Source: Moorena sp. SIOASIH (GTDB lineage: Bacteria > Cyanobacteriota > Cyanobacteriia > Cyanobacteriales > Coleofasciculaceae). Taken from it: a stretch of 64,000 nt of DNA. The translations under genes were made by a program, and so were the position numbers. Positions 27,801-36,171 of the stretch are shown piece by piece; positions within the stretch are counted from its first letter, which is position 1, and every line of letters starts with the position of its first letter. Below the pieces are notes generated by a model. That model was given only the letters and a program-made list of their open reading frames with translations. It did not search any database and was not told the origin of the DNA. The stretch spans positions 186,001 to 250,000 of the forward strand of contig NZ_JAAHIH010000005.1 in assembly GCF_010671925.1 (NCBI RefSeq), written 5' to 3'.

Positions 27801-29238
27801 CAGAGCGCATGGCGATTAACACAATTAGATTGTCTTTCTGCTCTAATAATTCAATTAAACTGTTAAAGAATTCCAGCCTTTGGTCAGGTTGACTCATAGT
27901 GAAGCACTCTTCAAACTGGTCAATAATCATGACCACCGGAGTAAGACTAGAATTCTCTGGCTGGGCGTTGCTGAGGGGAAAGCCCCCTAAATCCCCCAAC
28001 TTTGGGGGACTTTGAAAGTTTTGTTCCCCACAATTCTCTGGCTGGGCGTTGCTGAGGGGAAAGCCCCCTAAATCCCCCAACTTTGGGGGACTTTGAAAGT
28101 TTTGTTCCCCCCAAAATTGGGGGGCTAGGGGGGCAGAATCATAACCAGAATCAGCCACACCCTCTCCATTTTTATCTAAAAGCTTTCCCTTTTCCAGCAC
28201 CTCCTGTAACCTTTGCTTTGGTGTTTTTTGAGGAGTAAAAGGTTCCAGATAATGCCAGCGATCGCTTCCGGGAATAGCCTGCCCTAACTTCAGCTGATAC
28301 AATAAACCCGCCCTGATTAAGGAAGATTTACCACTACCGGAAGCCCCTAACACTACCAGCAGACGGTCTTTATTTCTAACTCGCTCAATTAACTGCTGGG
28401 TCAACTTAGAGCGACCGTGAAACACCAGAGCATCCTCTGGTTTATCGGTAAAATAAGACAGAGACCGGTAGGGGCACTTATCCTGAAAGCTGGGTTTGGG
28501 AAACTGGGTAGTCAGTAGAATGGCTTGTTCAGAGTTAGCGATTAAAGGACGTTGTCCAGTCCTTGACATCCGCTGCTCAATAAACAAGGCCAAATTATGA
28601 CTATTAACAATACCATCCGGGTGATTTTCCGGATTCAACCCTGCCAGTAACTCCTTGGTAAATACTCCTTGTTCATGGCTAATTTCTACTCCCGGTTCAA
28701 AGGAACGAGTAGCAGTAATCAAGCAGTAAGCTTTATCAGTTGGGATAAATGGGAGCAAGCTTAGTAACTCGCCACTGTAGCAACAATCTAACCAAATCAC
28801 TACCTGTTTCACTGGGCTAGTTGCGATTTGCTCACCTAATTCCCGCAGAGGATAGCCATAAATTCCCACATCAGGAAAGGCATCACTAGTCACTAAGAAA
28901 ACTTCCTCAATACCATCCACCTCTTGTCTACAGCCATGGCCTGAAAAGAAGAATAGGGCGGTTTCTGGAGGTTGGTTGGGAGGTGGAGGATTAAACAGAT
29001 TAGCGACTGCTGACCTTAATTCCTCTAATTTTACTATTCCTGTGCTCGATGGTCCCCCTCCTCCTTTTTGGGTCAACCCAAGGGGTAAGTCCTGAATCCG
29101 AAACGGTTCATAGCCATACTGCTCTAATCGTTGAGCGACATTTTTCCCATCTAATGCCGCAACGGTCAGGTCGTTAAAGTTGGTGTATTCTGGATAACGG
29201 TTAATGCCAACGATTAGGGCTTCCCATTCCGGTGTCAT
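24868..29238 (-). CDS. Caspase-like protease / STAND NTPase / 14-repeat WD40 protein
   Basis: 1456 residues. Residues 1-225 are a C14 caspase-like (metacaspase) domain with the catalytic dyad visible: His in FFFSGHG (near 98) and Cys in WLDCCYSGEL (near 151). Residues 260-700 form a STAND-type NTPase with P-loop LGASGSGKSSLI (near 298) and a Walker B-like VVMIIDQFEE. A hydrophobic segment near 755-775 may be a membrane span. Residues 849-1440 are 14 WD40 repeats, enough for two seven-blade propellers, mostly differing at a few positions. This layout fits a sensor that oligomerises on binding a target through the propeller and activates the protease, as proposed for bacterial NLR-like systems. 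A 27-residue tandem duplication derived from an intergenic-type repeat interrupts the NTPase. The target is unknown. Confidence 0.93.
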   Translation of the reverse strand: MTPEWEALIVGINRYPEYTNFNDLTVAALDGKNVAQRLEQYGYEPFRIQDLPLGLTQKGGGGPSSTGIVKLEELRSAVANLFNPPPPNQPPETALFFFSGHGCRQEVDGIEEVFLVTSDAFPDVGIYGYPLRELGEQIATSPVKQVVIWLDCCYSGELLSLLPFIPTDKAYCLITATRSFEPGVEISHEQGVFTKELLAGLNPENHPDGIVNSHNLALFIEQRMSRTGQRPLIANSEQAILLTTQFPKPSFQDKCPYRSLSYFTDKPEDALVFHGRSKLTQQLIERVRNKDRLLVVLGASGSGKSSLIRAGLLYQLKLGQAIPGSDRWHYLEPFTPQKTPKQRLQEVLEKGKLLDKNGEGVADSGYDSAPLAPQFWGEQNFQSPPKLGDLGGFPLSNAQPENCGEQNFQSPPKLGDLGGFPLSNAQPENSSLTPVVMIIDQFEECFTMSQPDQRLEFFNSLIELLEQKDNLIVLIAMRSDFRGRSRKYPQFVEKINRPLINVDHLNRQEIEEAIALPAELVGLGIEGRLKQQLINDVEDYPGSLPLLQYTLTELWKQSRQQQERFLRLETYQQLGGIQGTLEKRANQVFDSLSAEEQSVARRLLLELTQVGDTLDTRRRVRLGELVNSHHSLELLDAVSQKLASSENRLITRSHQENSQDVVLDVVHEALIRHWGKLLEWKQIYTEAMVIERKLEAAAEEWMEKGKRRDDAGVLLQGGRLVEAQEYLKNYGKLGMLNGLAEKYIQVSHQKHKQITRNRRLVAGAFIGVLVLGTVVSTKQARKAEESEIKALSQLSELLFSSKQPFDALKESLRAVRKLNKAHWVKGDTRIQVIASLRQSLYGVKEFNSLDEHSDPVTSVAFSPDGMTIASASADNTVKLWNHQGKPLHTLTGHSQPVISVAFSPDGQTIASASGDRTVKLWNLQGKLLHTLTGHSYPVKSVAFSYDGMTIATATFEGTVKLWNHQGQLLHTLTGYRDPFDFVIIVAFSPDGQTIATASDIGTASDEYTVKLWNLQGKHLHTLTGHSEPVTSVTFSPDGQTIASASDDNTVKLWNLQGKHLHTLTGHSEDVNSVAFSYDGMTIASGSSDNTVKLWNLQGKHLHTLTGHSEDVISVTFRPDGMTIASGSFDNTVKLWNLQGKPLHTLKGHSAPVISVTFRPDGMTIASGSYDNTVKLWNPQGKPLHTLKGHSAPVTSVAFSRDGMTIASGSHDNTVKLWNHQGKPLHTLKGHSATVTSVAFSRDGQTIASGSLDNTVKLWNLQGKPLHTLTGHRNGLTSVAFSYDGQTIASGSLDNTVKLWNLQGKPLHTLKGHSATVTSVAFSYDGQTIATASYDNTVKLWNLQGKPLHTLTGHRNGLTSVAFSYDGQTIASASDDNTVKLWNPQGKPLHTLTGHSDDVNSVTFSPDGQTIASASDDNTVKLWNLDLDDLVAKSCDWLEDYLVSHQEETELRKICRM
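24940..26694 (-). repeat. Array of 14 near-identical WD40-coding DNA units
   Basis: Units of 123 bp (41 codons, GHSxxVxSVAFSxDGxTIAS...KLWN...HTLT). Most neighbours differ at only a handful of bases. The fourth unit from the N-terminus carries an extra 9 codons that duplicate part of the TIATASD segment. Confidence 0.9.
27951..28112 (-). repeat. In-frame 81-bp tandem duplication inside the NTPase domain
   Basis: Two exact or near-exact 81-bp copies (27951-28031, 28032-28112). Each contains a C-run/G-run palindrome of the type found between cyanobacterial genes, here translated as a Gly/Pro/Asn-rich loop (SPPKLGDLGGFPLSNAQPEN). Confidence 0.85.
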
Positions 29239-29278
29239 TGGAGCGAGGTTGTGACATTTTTATTAGGGTAACATACTG

Positions 29279-29620
29279 TAAGCATTCAGCCGTCAGCTGT
29301 CAGCCGTCAGCCGTCAGCCGTCAGCTAAAAGCTCACGCTACGCGAACAGCTTTGTGGCACAGGCTTAATGTTTGTGGCACAGGCTTCAACGCTGTGACAT
29401 AACTCAGCATTATTCGAATGCTGACCTGTTGTCTTGATGCAATAGCGAGTGGGGGAAACCACGGCAGTCGCTCATGGGGGGAACCCCCAAGACCGCGCTA
29501 CCTCCCCAAGACCGCGCTGCATCGCTTATTCAAAAGCACCTCCCGTAGCGTGCGCATTAGCTGATAGCTGATAGCTGATAGCTGATAGCTGATAGCTGAT
29601 AGCTGATAGCTGAATGCTTA
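29279..29620. repeat. Large TAAGCATTCAGC-bounded repeat region
   Basis: Begins TAAGCATTCAG and ends GCTGAATGCTTA. It contains CCGTCAG units, two TTGTGGCACAGGCTT copies near 29350-29385, and seven or more AGCTGAT units. It fills the gap between the divergent caspase-like and glycogen phosphorylase genes; no other gene is visible there. Confidence 0.8.
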
Positions 29621-29752
29621 CTGGCAGTTGTCAATGGGGTCAGATACTTAAGCCCTTGGGGTTAATGGGAGCAGCCACTGACCATGCTTACTCTCTGGCG
29701 AAAGAGAATTCATAATGGAGTGACAAGTTTTTGGTCAGGATGAGCCAGTACT

Positions 29753-32299
29753 ATGAAGGAACCTACCAACCTCACACAACAAATCAAGGTTAAGGTAGAA
29801 GATGACCGTACAGGTATGTCGGTGGAAACCCTTAAGCGAGCCTTTGCTGATAATCTTTATTATATCCAGGGCAAAAATCAGTTTTTGGCTACACCCTACG
29901 ATTACTATATGGCTCTGGCTTATACGGTAAGAGACCGGCTACTTCAGCGGTGGATTAAAACCTTAGAAACCTATACTAGAAAAAATGCTAAGACAGTATA
30001 TTACCTGTCAGCAGAGTTTTTGATGGGTCGCCAGCTCACTAACAACTTGCTGAACTTGGGGATATATGATCGGCTCAGCCAAGCTCTCCACGAATCTGGG
30101 CTGGAGCTAGATGACCTGAAAATCCTGGAAGCTGAGCCTGGTCTAGGAAATGGCGGTTTAGGACGCTTGGCTGCTTGTTTCCTGGACTCCCTGGCAACTT
30201 TAGAAATTCCTGCTGTTGGGTATGGCATCCGTTATGAATTCGGTATCTTTGACCAGCGGATCATTGACGGTGGTCAAGTTGAACGTCCTGACAAGTGGCT
30301 ACGGTTCGGCAACCCTTGGGAAATCCGACGCCCAGAATTAACCGTTGAGGTGAATTTCGGGGGTAAGACAGAATCCTACAAGGATGAGGAAGGGCGGTAT
30401 CGGGTACGTTGGATTCCCGAGTGGAAGGTTTTGGGTACTCCCTACGATATACCAGTGCCTGGTTACAAGAAAAATACGGTCAATACCCTGCGTCTGTGGC
30501 GTGCTGGTGCTAGTGAAGAATTTGATTTTCAGGTATTCGACAGCGGCGACTATACCGGTTCTGTTACTGAAAAGATCTATTCTGAGAATATCTCGAAAGT
30601 TCTGTATCCCAATGATAATACTTCCCAAGGGAAGCAACTACGGCTGGAGCAGCAGTATTTCTTTGTTAGCTGTTCTCTTCAGGACATTATTAATAATTAT
30701 CGACGAACTAATAGTAATTTTGACCTGTTCCATGAGAAAATTGCGATTCAGCTCAATGACACTCACCCATCGATTGGGGTGGCGGAGCTGATGCGGTTGT
30801 TCTTGGATAAGTACAAATTGAGCTGGAATCGAGCTTGGTATATCACTAGGAACACTTTTGGTTATACTAATCATACTTTGCTAGCAGAGGCTTTGGAACG
30901 CTGGCCAATTAGCCTATTTGAGAGACTCTTACCGAGGAACTTAGAGATTATCTATGAAATCAACCGTCGCTTCTTGGATAATGTGCGTCTCAAGTATCCA
31001 GGTGATAATGACCGGCTCAGACGAATGTCCTTGATTGAGGAGGGACCCGAAAAGTCTGTGCGGATGGCACATTTAGCCTGCGTAGGTAGCCATGCTATTA
31101 ATGGGGTGGCGGCACTGCATACAGAATTGCTGAAGAAGGATGTGCTCCGAGATTTCTACGAATTGTGGCCAAATAAGTTTATTAATATGACCAATGGGGT
31201 CACACCCCGTCGGTGGCTATTGCTGAGTAATCCTCAACTGTCGGAACTGATTACTGAGAAAATTGGGGAGGCTTGGGTTACTGATCTAGACCAGCTCAAA
31301 CAGTTAGAGCAGTTTGTTACTGATGCTGAGTTTTGCGATCGCTGGCGCAAGATTAAGCAGCTGCACAAGCAAAACCTCGCGGATTATATTCTGCTGCACA
31401 ACAGTATTAAGGTTGATCCCAATTCCCTGTTTGATGTCCAAGTAAAGCGGATTCACGAGTACAAGCGTCAGTTGCTGAATGTACTCCATATCATTACTCT
31501 CTACAACCAGATCAAGGAGAATCCCTCTATCGATATCTTGCCCCGAACCTTTATTTTCGCTGGCAAAGCAGCACCGGGTTACTACTTGGCTAAACTGGTG
31601 ATTAAGTTGATCAACTCAGTAGCAGAGATTATCAATGATGACCCTGATGTAAGCGATCGCATAAAGGTAGTTTTCTTAGAAGGCTTTTCGGTTTCCCTCG
31701 GAGAGCAGGTTTACCCAGCAGCAGACCTTTCAGAGCAAATCTCCACTGCTGGCAAGGAAGCCTCTGGAACTGGCAATATGAAATTTGCCATGAATGGAGC
31801 GTTAACGATTGGTACCTTGGATGGTGCTAATATTGAAATCCGAGAAGAGGTAGGAGCAGACAACTTTTTCCTGTTTGGTCTAACTACTGAGGAAGTATAC
31901 GCTCTCAAAGCTGGGGGATATAACCCACAAGAATACTATAACAACAATAAAGACCTCAAGCAGGTAATCGATCAGATTGGCTCTAGGTACTTCTATCCCC
32001 GTAATCCCGACCTGTTTAAGCCACTTGTGGATTCCCTACTGTATGACGATCAGTACCTGCTTTTGGCAGACTACCAGTCCTATGTGAATACCCAGAAGCA
32101 AGTAAGCCTTGCCTATCGGGATCAGCATCACTGGACTCGCATGTCGATTATCAATGCGGCGAATATGGGCAAATTCTCTTCAGACCGCACGATTCGGGAG
32201 TATGGTCAGAACATCTGGAATGTTGAGCCGATTTCCGTTGACCTAGACGAGTACGACCAGAACTCTGCTGGGTTGAAGCGAGTAACTAATTTACATTAA
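29753..32299 (+). CDS. glgP: Glycogen/alpha-glucan phosphorylase
   Basis: 848 residues, the usual length. It releases glucose-1-phosphate from the non-reducing ends of glycogen, using pyridoxal phosphate. Visible signatures are YYLSAEFLMGRQL, LGNGGLGRLAACFLDS, the substrate loop VKRIHEYKRQLLN and the cofactor site EASGTGNMKFAMNGALTIG, whose Lys (near 677) carries the cofactor. The first 25 residues are a short variable extension. Single gene, no glycogen-operon partners nearby. The 3' flank runs directly into a tandem repeat array. Confidence 0.97.
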   Translation: MKEPTNLTQQIKVKVEDDRTGMSVETLKRAFADNLYYIQGKNQFLATPYDYYMALAYTVRDRLLQRWIKTLETYTRKNAKTVYYLSAEFLMGRQLTNNLLNLGIYDRLSQALHESGLELDDLKILEAEPGLGNGGLGRLAACFLDSLATLEIPAVGYGIRYEFGIFDQRIIDGGQVERPDKWLRFGNPWEIRRPELTVEVNFGGKTESYKDEEGRYRVRWIPEWKVLGTPYDIPVPGYKKNTVNTLRLWRAGASEEFDFQVFDSGDYTGSVTEKIYSENISKVLYPNDNTSQGKQLRLEQQYFFVSCSLQDIINNYRRTNSNFDLFHEKIAIQLNDTHPSIGVAELMRLFLDKYKLSWNRAWYITRNTFGYTNHTLLAEALERWPISLFERLLPRNLEIIYEINRRFLDNVRLKYPGDNDRLRRMSLIEEGPEKSVRMAHLACVGSHAINGVAALHTELLKKDVLRDFYELWPNKFINMTNGVTPRRWLLLSNPQLSELITEKIGEAWVTDLDQLKQLEQFVTDAEFCDRWRKIKQLHKQNLADYILLHNSIKVDPNSLFDVQVKRIHEYKRQLLNVLHIITLYNQIKENPSIDILPRTFIFAGKAAPGYYLAKLVIKLINSVAEIINDDPDVSDRIKVVFLEGFSVSLGEQVYPAADLSEQISTAGKEASGTGNMKFAMNGALTIGTLDGANIEIREEVGADNFFLFGLTTEEVYALKAGGYNPQEYYNNNKDLKQVIDQIGSRYFYPRNPDLFKPLVDSLLYDDQYLLLADYQSYVNTQKQVSLAYRDQHHWTRMSIINAANMGKFSSDRTIREYGQNIWNVEPISVDLDEYDQNSAGLKRVTNLH

Positions 32300-32378
32300 C
32301 GGAGTAGGGAGTAGGGAGTAGGGAGTCGGGAGTCGGGAGTCGGGAGTCGGGAGTCGGGAGTCGGGAGTCGGGAGTAGG
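32300..32378. repeat. GGGAGTA / GGGAGTC 7-bp tandem array
   Basis: Starts immediately after the glgP stop codon; about eleven units. The following 32379-32697 stretch is made of further short repeats with no gene. Confidence 0.9.
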
Positions 32379-32697
32379 GGTAAGAAAATTTAATGTACCT
32401 CGTACCCTATAAAAATGTTTCCCATCTCCCCATCTCCCCATCTCCCCAAAGTTAGGAACTGCTATAGTTACTGTTGAGGCTTGTGACACTACTCCCTACT
32501 CCCTACTCCCTGCCCTCAGTGCTATAGCGCTACGCGCAAGTCCGCAAGTCAGAAGTTAGAAGTCAGAAGTAAGCTATGACTAAGTTTCAGAATTTAGGAG
32601 CGATGTAGCGCGGTCTTGGGGGTTTCCCCCATGAGCGACTGCATCAAGACAATGTCCTAATATTAATGGTTAGTGCTATATAGTTATTTATTGATAG

Positions 32698-32790
32698 TAT
32701 AGCAGTCGCCAGGGCAGGCGCGGACATGACAAAAGTCTCAAACCTAAGTAAGCGCAAGAGTTTGACTTCTGACTTCTGACTTCTGCTATA
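32698..32790. repeat. Copy 1 of a mobile-looking element with TATAGCAG ends
   Basis: 93 bp, begins TATAGCAG and ends CTGCTATA (perfect inverted ends). Shares a long identical core (from GTCGCCAGGGCAGGCGCGG on) with the copy at 32877. Confidence 0.8.
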
Positions 32791-32876
32791 GTTTCTTGGT
32801 GACGTTTGGTGATATCCACTTTAAACGTGGGTATTATCTGAGTAGGCACTTATAGCGGTTTGCCAGATCAGCTAAT

Positions 32877-32983
32877 TATAGCAGTCGCCAGGGCAGGCGC
32901 GGACATGACAAAAGTCTCAAACCTAAGTAAGCGCAAGAGTTTGACTTGTGACTTCTGACTTCTGACTTCTGACTTCTGCTATA
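32877..32983. repeat. Copy 2 of the TATAGCAG-ended element
   Basis: Nearly identical to copy 1 in the same orientation, but with two more 7-bp TGACTTC units before the closing CTGCTATA. This suggests unit-number slippage after duplication. Confidence 0.8.
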
Positions 32984-33081
32984 CAAAGCCTCACTAGTCA
33001 GGGGCGAAATTTGAAGAAGGTGGGTTACCGCTACCTCCCCATCTCCCCACACCTCCCCATCTCCCCACACTCCCCCCTCTT

Positions 33082-33176
33082 CCCCGATTCCCGATTCCCG
33101 ATTCCCGATTCCCGATTCCCGATTCCCGATTCCCGATTCCCGATTCCCGATTCCCTATTCCCTATTCCCTATTCCC
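33082..33176. repeat. GATTCCC 7-bp tandem array
   Basis: About thirteen copies, grading into CTATTCC units, ending 13 bp before the sulfotransferase start. That start therefore has only a short non-repeat leader. Confidence 0.9.
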
Positions 33177-33188
33177 CCCAGAAATCAA

Positions 33189-34091
33189 ATGAAATTACCG
33201 ACTTTTTTAATTATAGGTGTGCAGAAGGCAGGAACAACTTCTATTTATAACTACTTAACGCAACACCCTCAAGTTTATATGAGTCCGGTTAAGGAAACCA
33301 ATTTTTTGGAGAAAGATTGGGAAAAATTACCTTCAGACTTAATAACTCCTAACAAAAATCGAATTGATACCTTTGAAAAATATTGTAAACTTTTCCAAGG
33401 CGTGAAGGATGAAATAGCGATTGGTGAAGCATCGCCTAATTATTTGTTTCATTATAAATCATCTTCTGAGCTAATATTGCGTTATTTGCCCGACGTTAAA
33501 CTAATTGCTATTCTCCGAAATCCCATAGACCGAGCTTATTCGGATTATTTAATGCATGTTCGGGAAGCGACGGATGTAGCGGGTAAGGTTCAACCTTTAT
33601 CGGAACAGCTTAAGTTTCGATCTAAGGGGTCATTTACCTTAAAAAAAGGACTCTACACTGCTCAATTGACGCATTTTTTGGAAAAGTTTAATCGAGATAA
33701 AATCAAAGTTTATCTCTACGATGATTTATGTAAAAATCCTGTGGCTTTGCTCCAGGATATGTATCGATTCATTGGAGTAGATGAAACGTTTATCCCGGAT
33801 GTATCCAAAAAAGCTCAAGTGGCTCAAGTTCCTAAATTAAAATTGGTTAATGATCTGTTGCGGAAACAAAATACCTTCAGAACTATGGTGGCTTCTGGAC
33901 TAAAGTACATCGTTCCGCTGGAGGTGAGGCAAACTGTTCGTTCGGCGCTAATCAAAATGAACTCAACTGATAATAAAAAAGCTGCTCTTTCTAAAGAGGA
34001 ACGGCAAAAGTTGCTGGAATTTTATCGTGATGATATCCTCAAACTCCAAGATTTGATTCAACGAGACCTTTCGTTTTGGTTAACTGTTTGA
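33189..34091 (+). CDS. PAPS-dependent sulfotransferase
   Basis: 300 residues. The 5'-phosphosulfate loop is GVQKAGTTSIYNYL (residues about 9-22) and the 3'-phosphate motif is AILRNPIDRAYSDY (near 107-120). Both are typical of Sulfotransfer_1/3 (heparan-sulfate-type and bacterial carbohydrate or polyketide) sulfotransferases. The protein should transfer sulfate from PAPS to a hydroxyl on a sugar or small molecule. No carbohydrate or natural-product gene is adjacent, so the acceptor is unknown. Its base composition is AT-richer than its neighbours. No clear ribosome binding site precedes the ATG. Confidence 0.9.
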   Translation: MKLPTFLIIGVQKAGTTSIYNYLTQHPQVYMSPVKETNFLEKDWEKLPSDLITPNKNRIDTFEKYCKLFQGVKDEIAIGEASPNYLFHYKSSSELILRYLPDVKLIAILRNPIDRAYSDYLMHVREATDVAGKVQPLSEQLKFRSKGSFTLKKGLYTAQLTHFLEKFNRDKIKVYLYDDLCKNPVALLQDMYRFIGVDETFIPDVSKKAQVAQVPKLKLVNDLLRKQNTFRTMVASGLKYIVPLEVRQTVRSALIKMNSTDNKKAALSKEERQKLLEFYRDDILKLQDLIQRDLSFWLTV

Positions 34092-34102
34092 GTGTAAGTA
34101 GT

Positions 34103-34161
34103 CAGTAGTCAGCTATCAGCTATCAGCTATCAGCTATCAGCTATCAGCTATCAGCTATCAG
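34103..34161. repeat. AGCTATC 7-bp tandem array
   Basis: About seven units between the convergent sulfotransferase and iscB genes. Confidence 0.85.
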
Positions 34162-34203
34162 GAATGTCTAGGACGATTATTCCGAGGGTTAACCCGGCAG
34201 ATA

Positions 34204-35460
34204 CTAGCAAAAACTGTAAGTATATCCATCCTTCCTGTGTATGACTGATATGTCTTGAGGCTTGCAACTCTTGTAGCCTTTTGTTCCTAGTGGAGTAAAT
34301 CCGAAACTTCCTTTGCTTCTGGGAGTTACTTTGCCTATTCCTATTTTCTGGTGTTTGGCTATGTCGCCAGTAGCCCAACCTTTAATCGGCTTCAATGGGT
34401 TATGCCTAGTTGGATAGCCGTATTTGTTAAGTGCTGCTTTCTGTCTTCCTCCTTGTCCAAAGCAGACAACTAACAGTGGTTGAGAGGTTCTTACCACTAA
34501 AGTTTCAATATTACCGACACAGGCCGCATCAACCCAGTGCTTTTTAGATAAACCCAATCTTGTTCGGTTGTACTTGGTCATAGCACCAGTTCCAGTGACC
34601 ACAGGCAAAATTTTCTTGAGCACCTTTACTACCTTGTTCCGAGTCATATTTACTGCGGCAGCATCCCTTAATGGCGAAAGCGCCTTGTTTTTTATTTTCT
34701 GTAGTAGACTGGGTTTCTTCTTGAGGAATTCCTCTATAGGTCTGTTCCCTTTCCGTTGATTACATTTCTCGCAAGCCAGACAAAGATTGCTGACTCGGTC
34801 GCTCCCACTTTTTGATTTTGGGTGAATGTGCTCAATCTGTAAAGGGATATTTTGCTTGCCACAATAGGCGCATTCTCTGCCCCACTTTTCAAGTAAATAC
34901 TCTCTTACTTCGTAGCCAGCTAGTTCCCCTTGCTGGTATTCAATACCACTAATTTCAGGATTCTGCATTTTTTGGGTGTCAAACTTAACTCTTTCGACCC
35001 AAATCTCGCTAACCGGGCAAAACTTAATCAGCCGTTTAACCCAGGTTTTAATAGTTAGAACCCTGTGCTCTAAACTGGGGGAAAGCCAACCCTCTGGACG
35101 TTTACGGTTAAGGAATCTAGGTTTTCTGTAACGAGTATGACGATTACGTCTCCCACGTCTAACAGCGCTTCTCGCCTCTAGTTTTTTCTTGATCAGTCCT
35201 CCCCTGTGTTCCAATTCCATCCCCCAAATAACTTGGTCGTTTTGGACTAAAGCAAATCCGGTGAACTTGCTGCCAGGGTCAATCTTGATTTGACAAGGTG
35301 AGATAGTTGGATCGTTGATCGCTGTTTTCAAGATGATTGTAAATGGGTACATCCTAAAAACCGCAGCTTTACCTTTGTCTAATAACCGGCGGGCTTTCTT
35401 TGGGGAAATCGGGTTTAATGGTTGCTTGTTTGTGTCAATGACGAATACGTAATTTTGCAT
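34204..35460 (-). CDS. iscB: IscB RNA-guided nuclease (Cas9 relative), apparently intact
   Basis: 418 residues from the ATG at 35460; a TTG five codons upstream is possible. The N-terminal PLMP-type domain is visible (VFVIDTNKQPLNP...RLLDKGKAAV), then RuvC-I with Asp (IKIDPGSKFTGFAL), an Arg-rich bridge helix (RRGRRNRHTRYRKPRF) and RuvC-II with Glu (IWVERVKFD). An HNH domain has CAYCG...LQIEHIHPKS and a second CxxC (CEKC), with the NQRKGNRP end. RuvC-III has HWVDAACVG. All catalytic residues of both nuclease sites appear present. IscB uses an omega-RNA encoded just upstream to cleave matching double-stranded DNA and helps keep its transposon in place. No tnpA is nearby. Adjacent noncoding DNA upstream has the expected stem-loops. 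Confidence 0.93.
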   Translation of the reverse strand: MQNYVFVIDTNKQPLNPISPKKARRLLDKGKAAVFRMYPFTIILKTAINDPTISPCQIKIDPGSKFTGFALVQNDQVIWGMELEHRGGLIKKKLEARSAVRRGRRNRHTRYRKPRFLNRKRPEGWLSPSLEHRVLTIKTWVKRLIKFCPVSEIWVERVKFDTQKMQNPEISGIEYQQGELAGYEVREYLLEKWGRECAYCGKQNIPLQIEHIHPKSKSGSDRVSNLCLACEKCNQRKGNRPIEEFLKKKPSLLQKIKNKALSPLRDAAAVNMTRNKVVKVLKKILPVVTGTGAMTKYNRTRLGLSKKHWVDAACVGNIETLVVRTSQPLLVVCFGQGGRQKAALNKYGYPTRHNPLKPIKGWATGDIAKHQKIGIGKVTPRSKGSFGFTPLGTKGYKSCKPQDISVIHRKDGYTYSFC

Positions 35461-35700
35461 CGTTAAATGCCTCAATATCGGTAATGTGTTCCTCGGTAAT
35501 GTTGAAAAGGCTTATTAGGCTAACCACACATTTGCCTTCACCTTAATGGTTAGCGACAGAGCCAGGGACTGGAGTTCATCCCTGGGTGTCATGACCAAAT
35601 CAACGTAGGAAATTAATCCTGAACCTGCATCCTAGTCGGCAGCTTCCGGTGTTTGCCAGAAATTACCAAGGCTTAAACTAGGAGCTATCATTTGAATAAA
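35461..35700 (-). ncRNA. IscB omega-RNA scaffold (candidate)
   Basis: This non-coding stretch directly upstream of iscB, read on the minus strand, folds into several perfect stems: CCTAGT/ACTAGG (35631-35636 with 35677-35682), a 7-bp CCAGGGA/TCCCTGG hairpin (35562-35585) and GCTAACC/GGTTAGC (35519-35525 with 35548-35554). IscB guide RNAs lie exactly here and carry the guide at their 5' end. The guide would therefore be encoded just beyond the outermost stem, near 35683-35710. Position and stems are seen; function and boundaries are inferred. Confidence 0.65.
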
Positions 35701-35806
35701 ACAGGTCAGAAGTTATGTCACAGCGGTCAAGCCTGTGCCACAAAACTGACGGCTGTTCGCGTAGCGTGAGCCTTTAGCTCACGGCTGACGGCTGAATGCT
35801 TACGAA

Positions 35807-35878
35807 TGGGCGATACTGGGTTCGAACCAGTGGCCTCTTCCGTGTGAAGGAAGCGCGCTACCCCTGTGCTAATCGCCC
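35807..35878 (-). tRNA. tRNA-Val, anticodon CAC
   Basis: Cloverleaf read on the minus strand: acceptor GGGCGAT/ATCGCCC, anticodon arm CTTCC-TTCACAC-GGAAG with anticodon CAC, T arm ACTGG-TTCGAAC-CCAGT, discriminator A. No encoded CCA. 72 nt long. Confidence 0.93.
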
Positions 35879-36171
35879 ATAATTTTCTTTCTATTATACC
35901 ATAAATTACGGTCATGTGACAACTAAAGTTTGGCTCAAAAGTAGATTTTTATGATATCGCTTGATGCTGAATCAGTGAGCTGTGGATAAAGCTAAATATA
36001 AAATCTCCAAACTATACTATAGCATTTTTATACCACTAATTTAGGAGTTGACAAATACAATCAAGTAATGTTAATATCGCAAGAGTTTTAATGGTTAGAC
36101 CCCCATAAACAGTAAACTCCAAGCAACCATGGAAATTTCAGAGCTGACTTAGCCCTGAAGCACTATTATCG

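Noticed and set aside
35727..35915. Minus-strand ORF of 62 codons
   Set aside because: Reads through the tRNA-Val gene.
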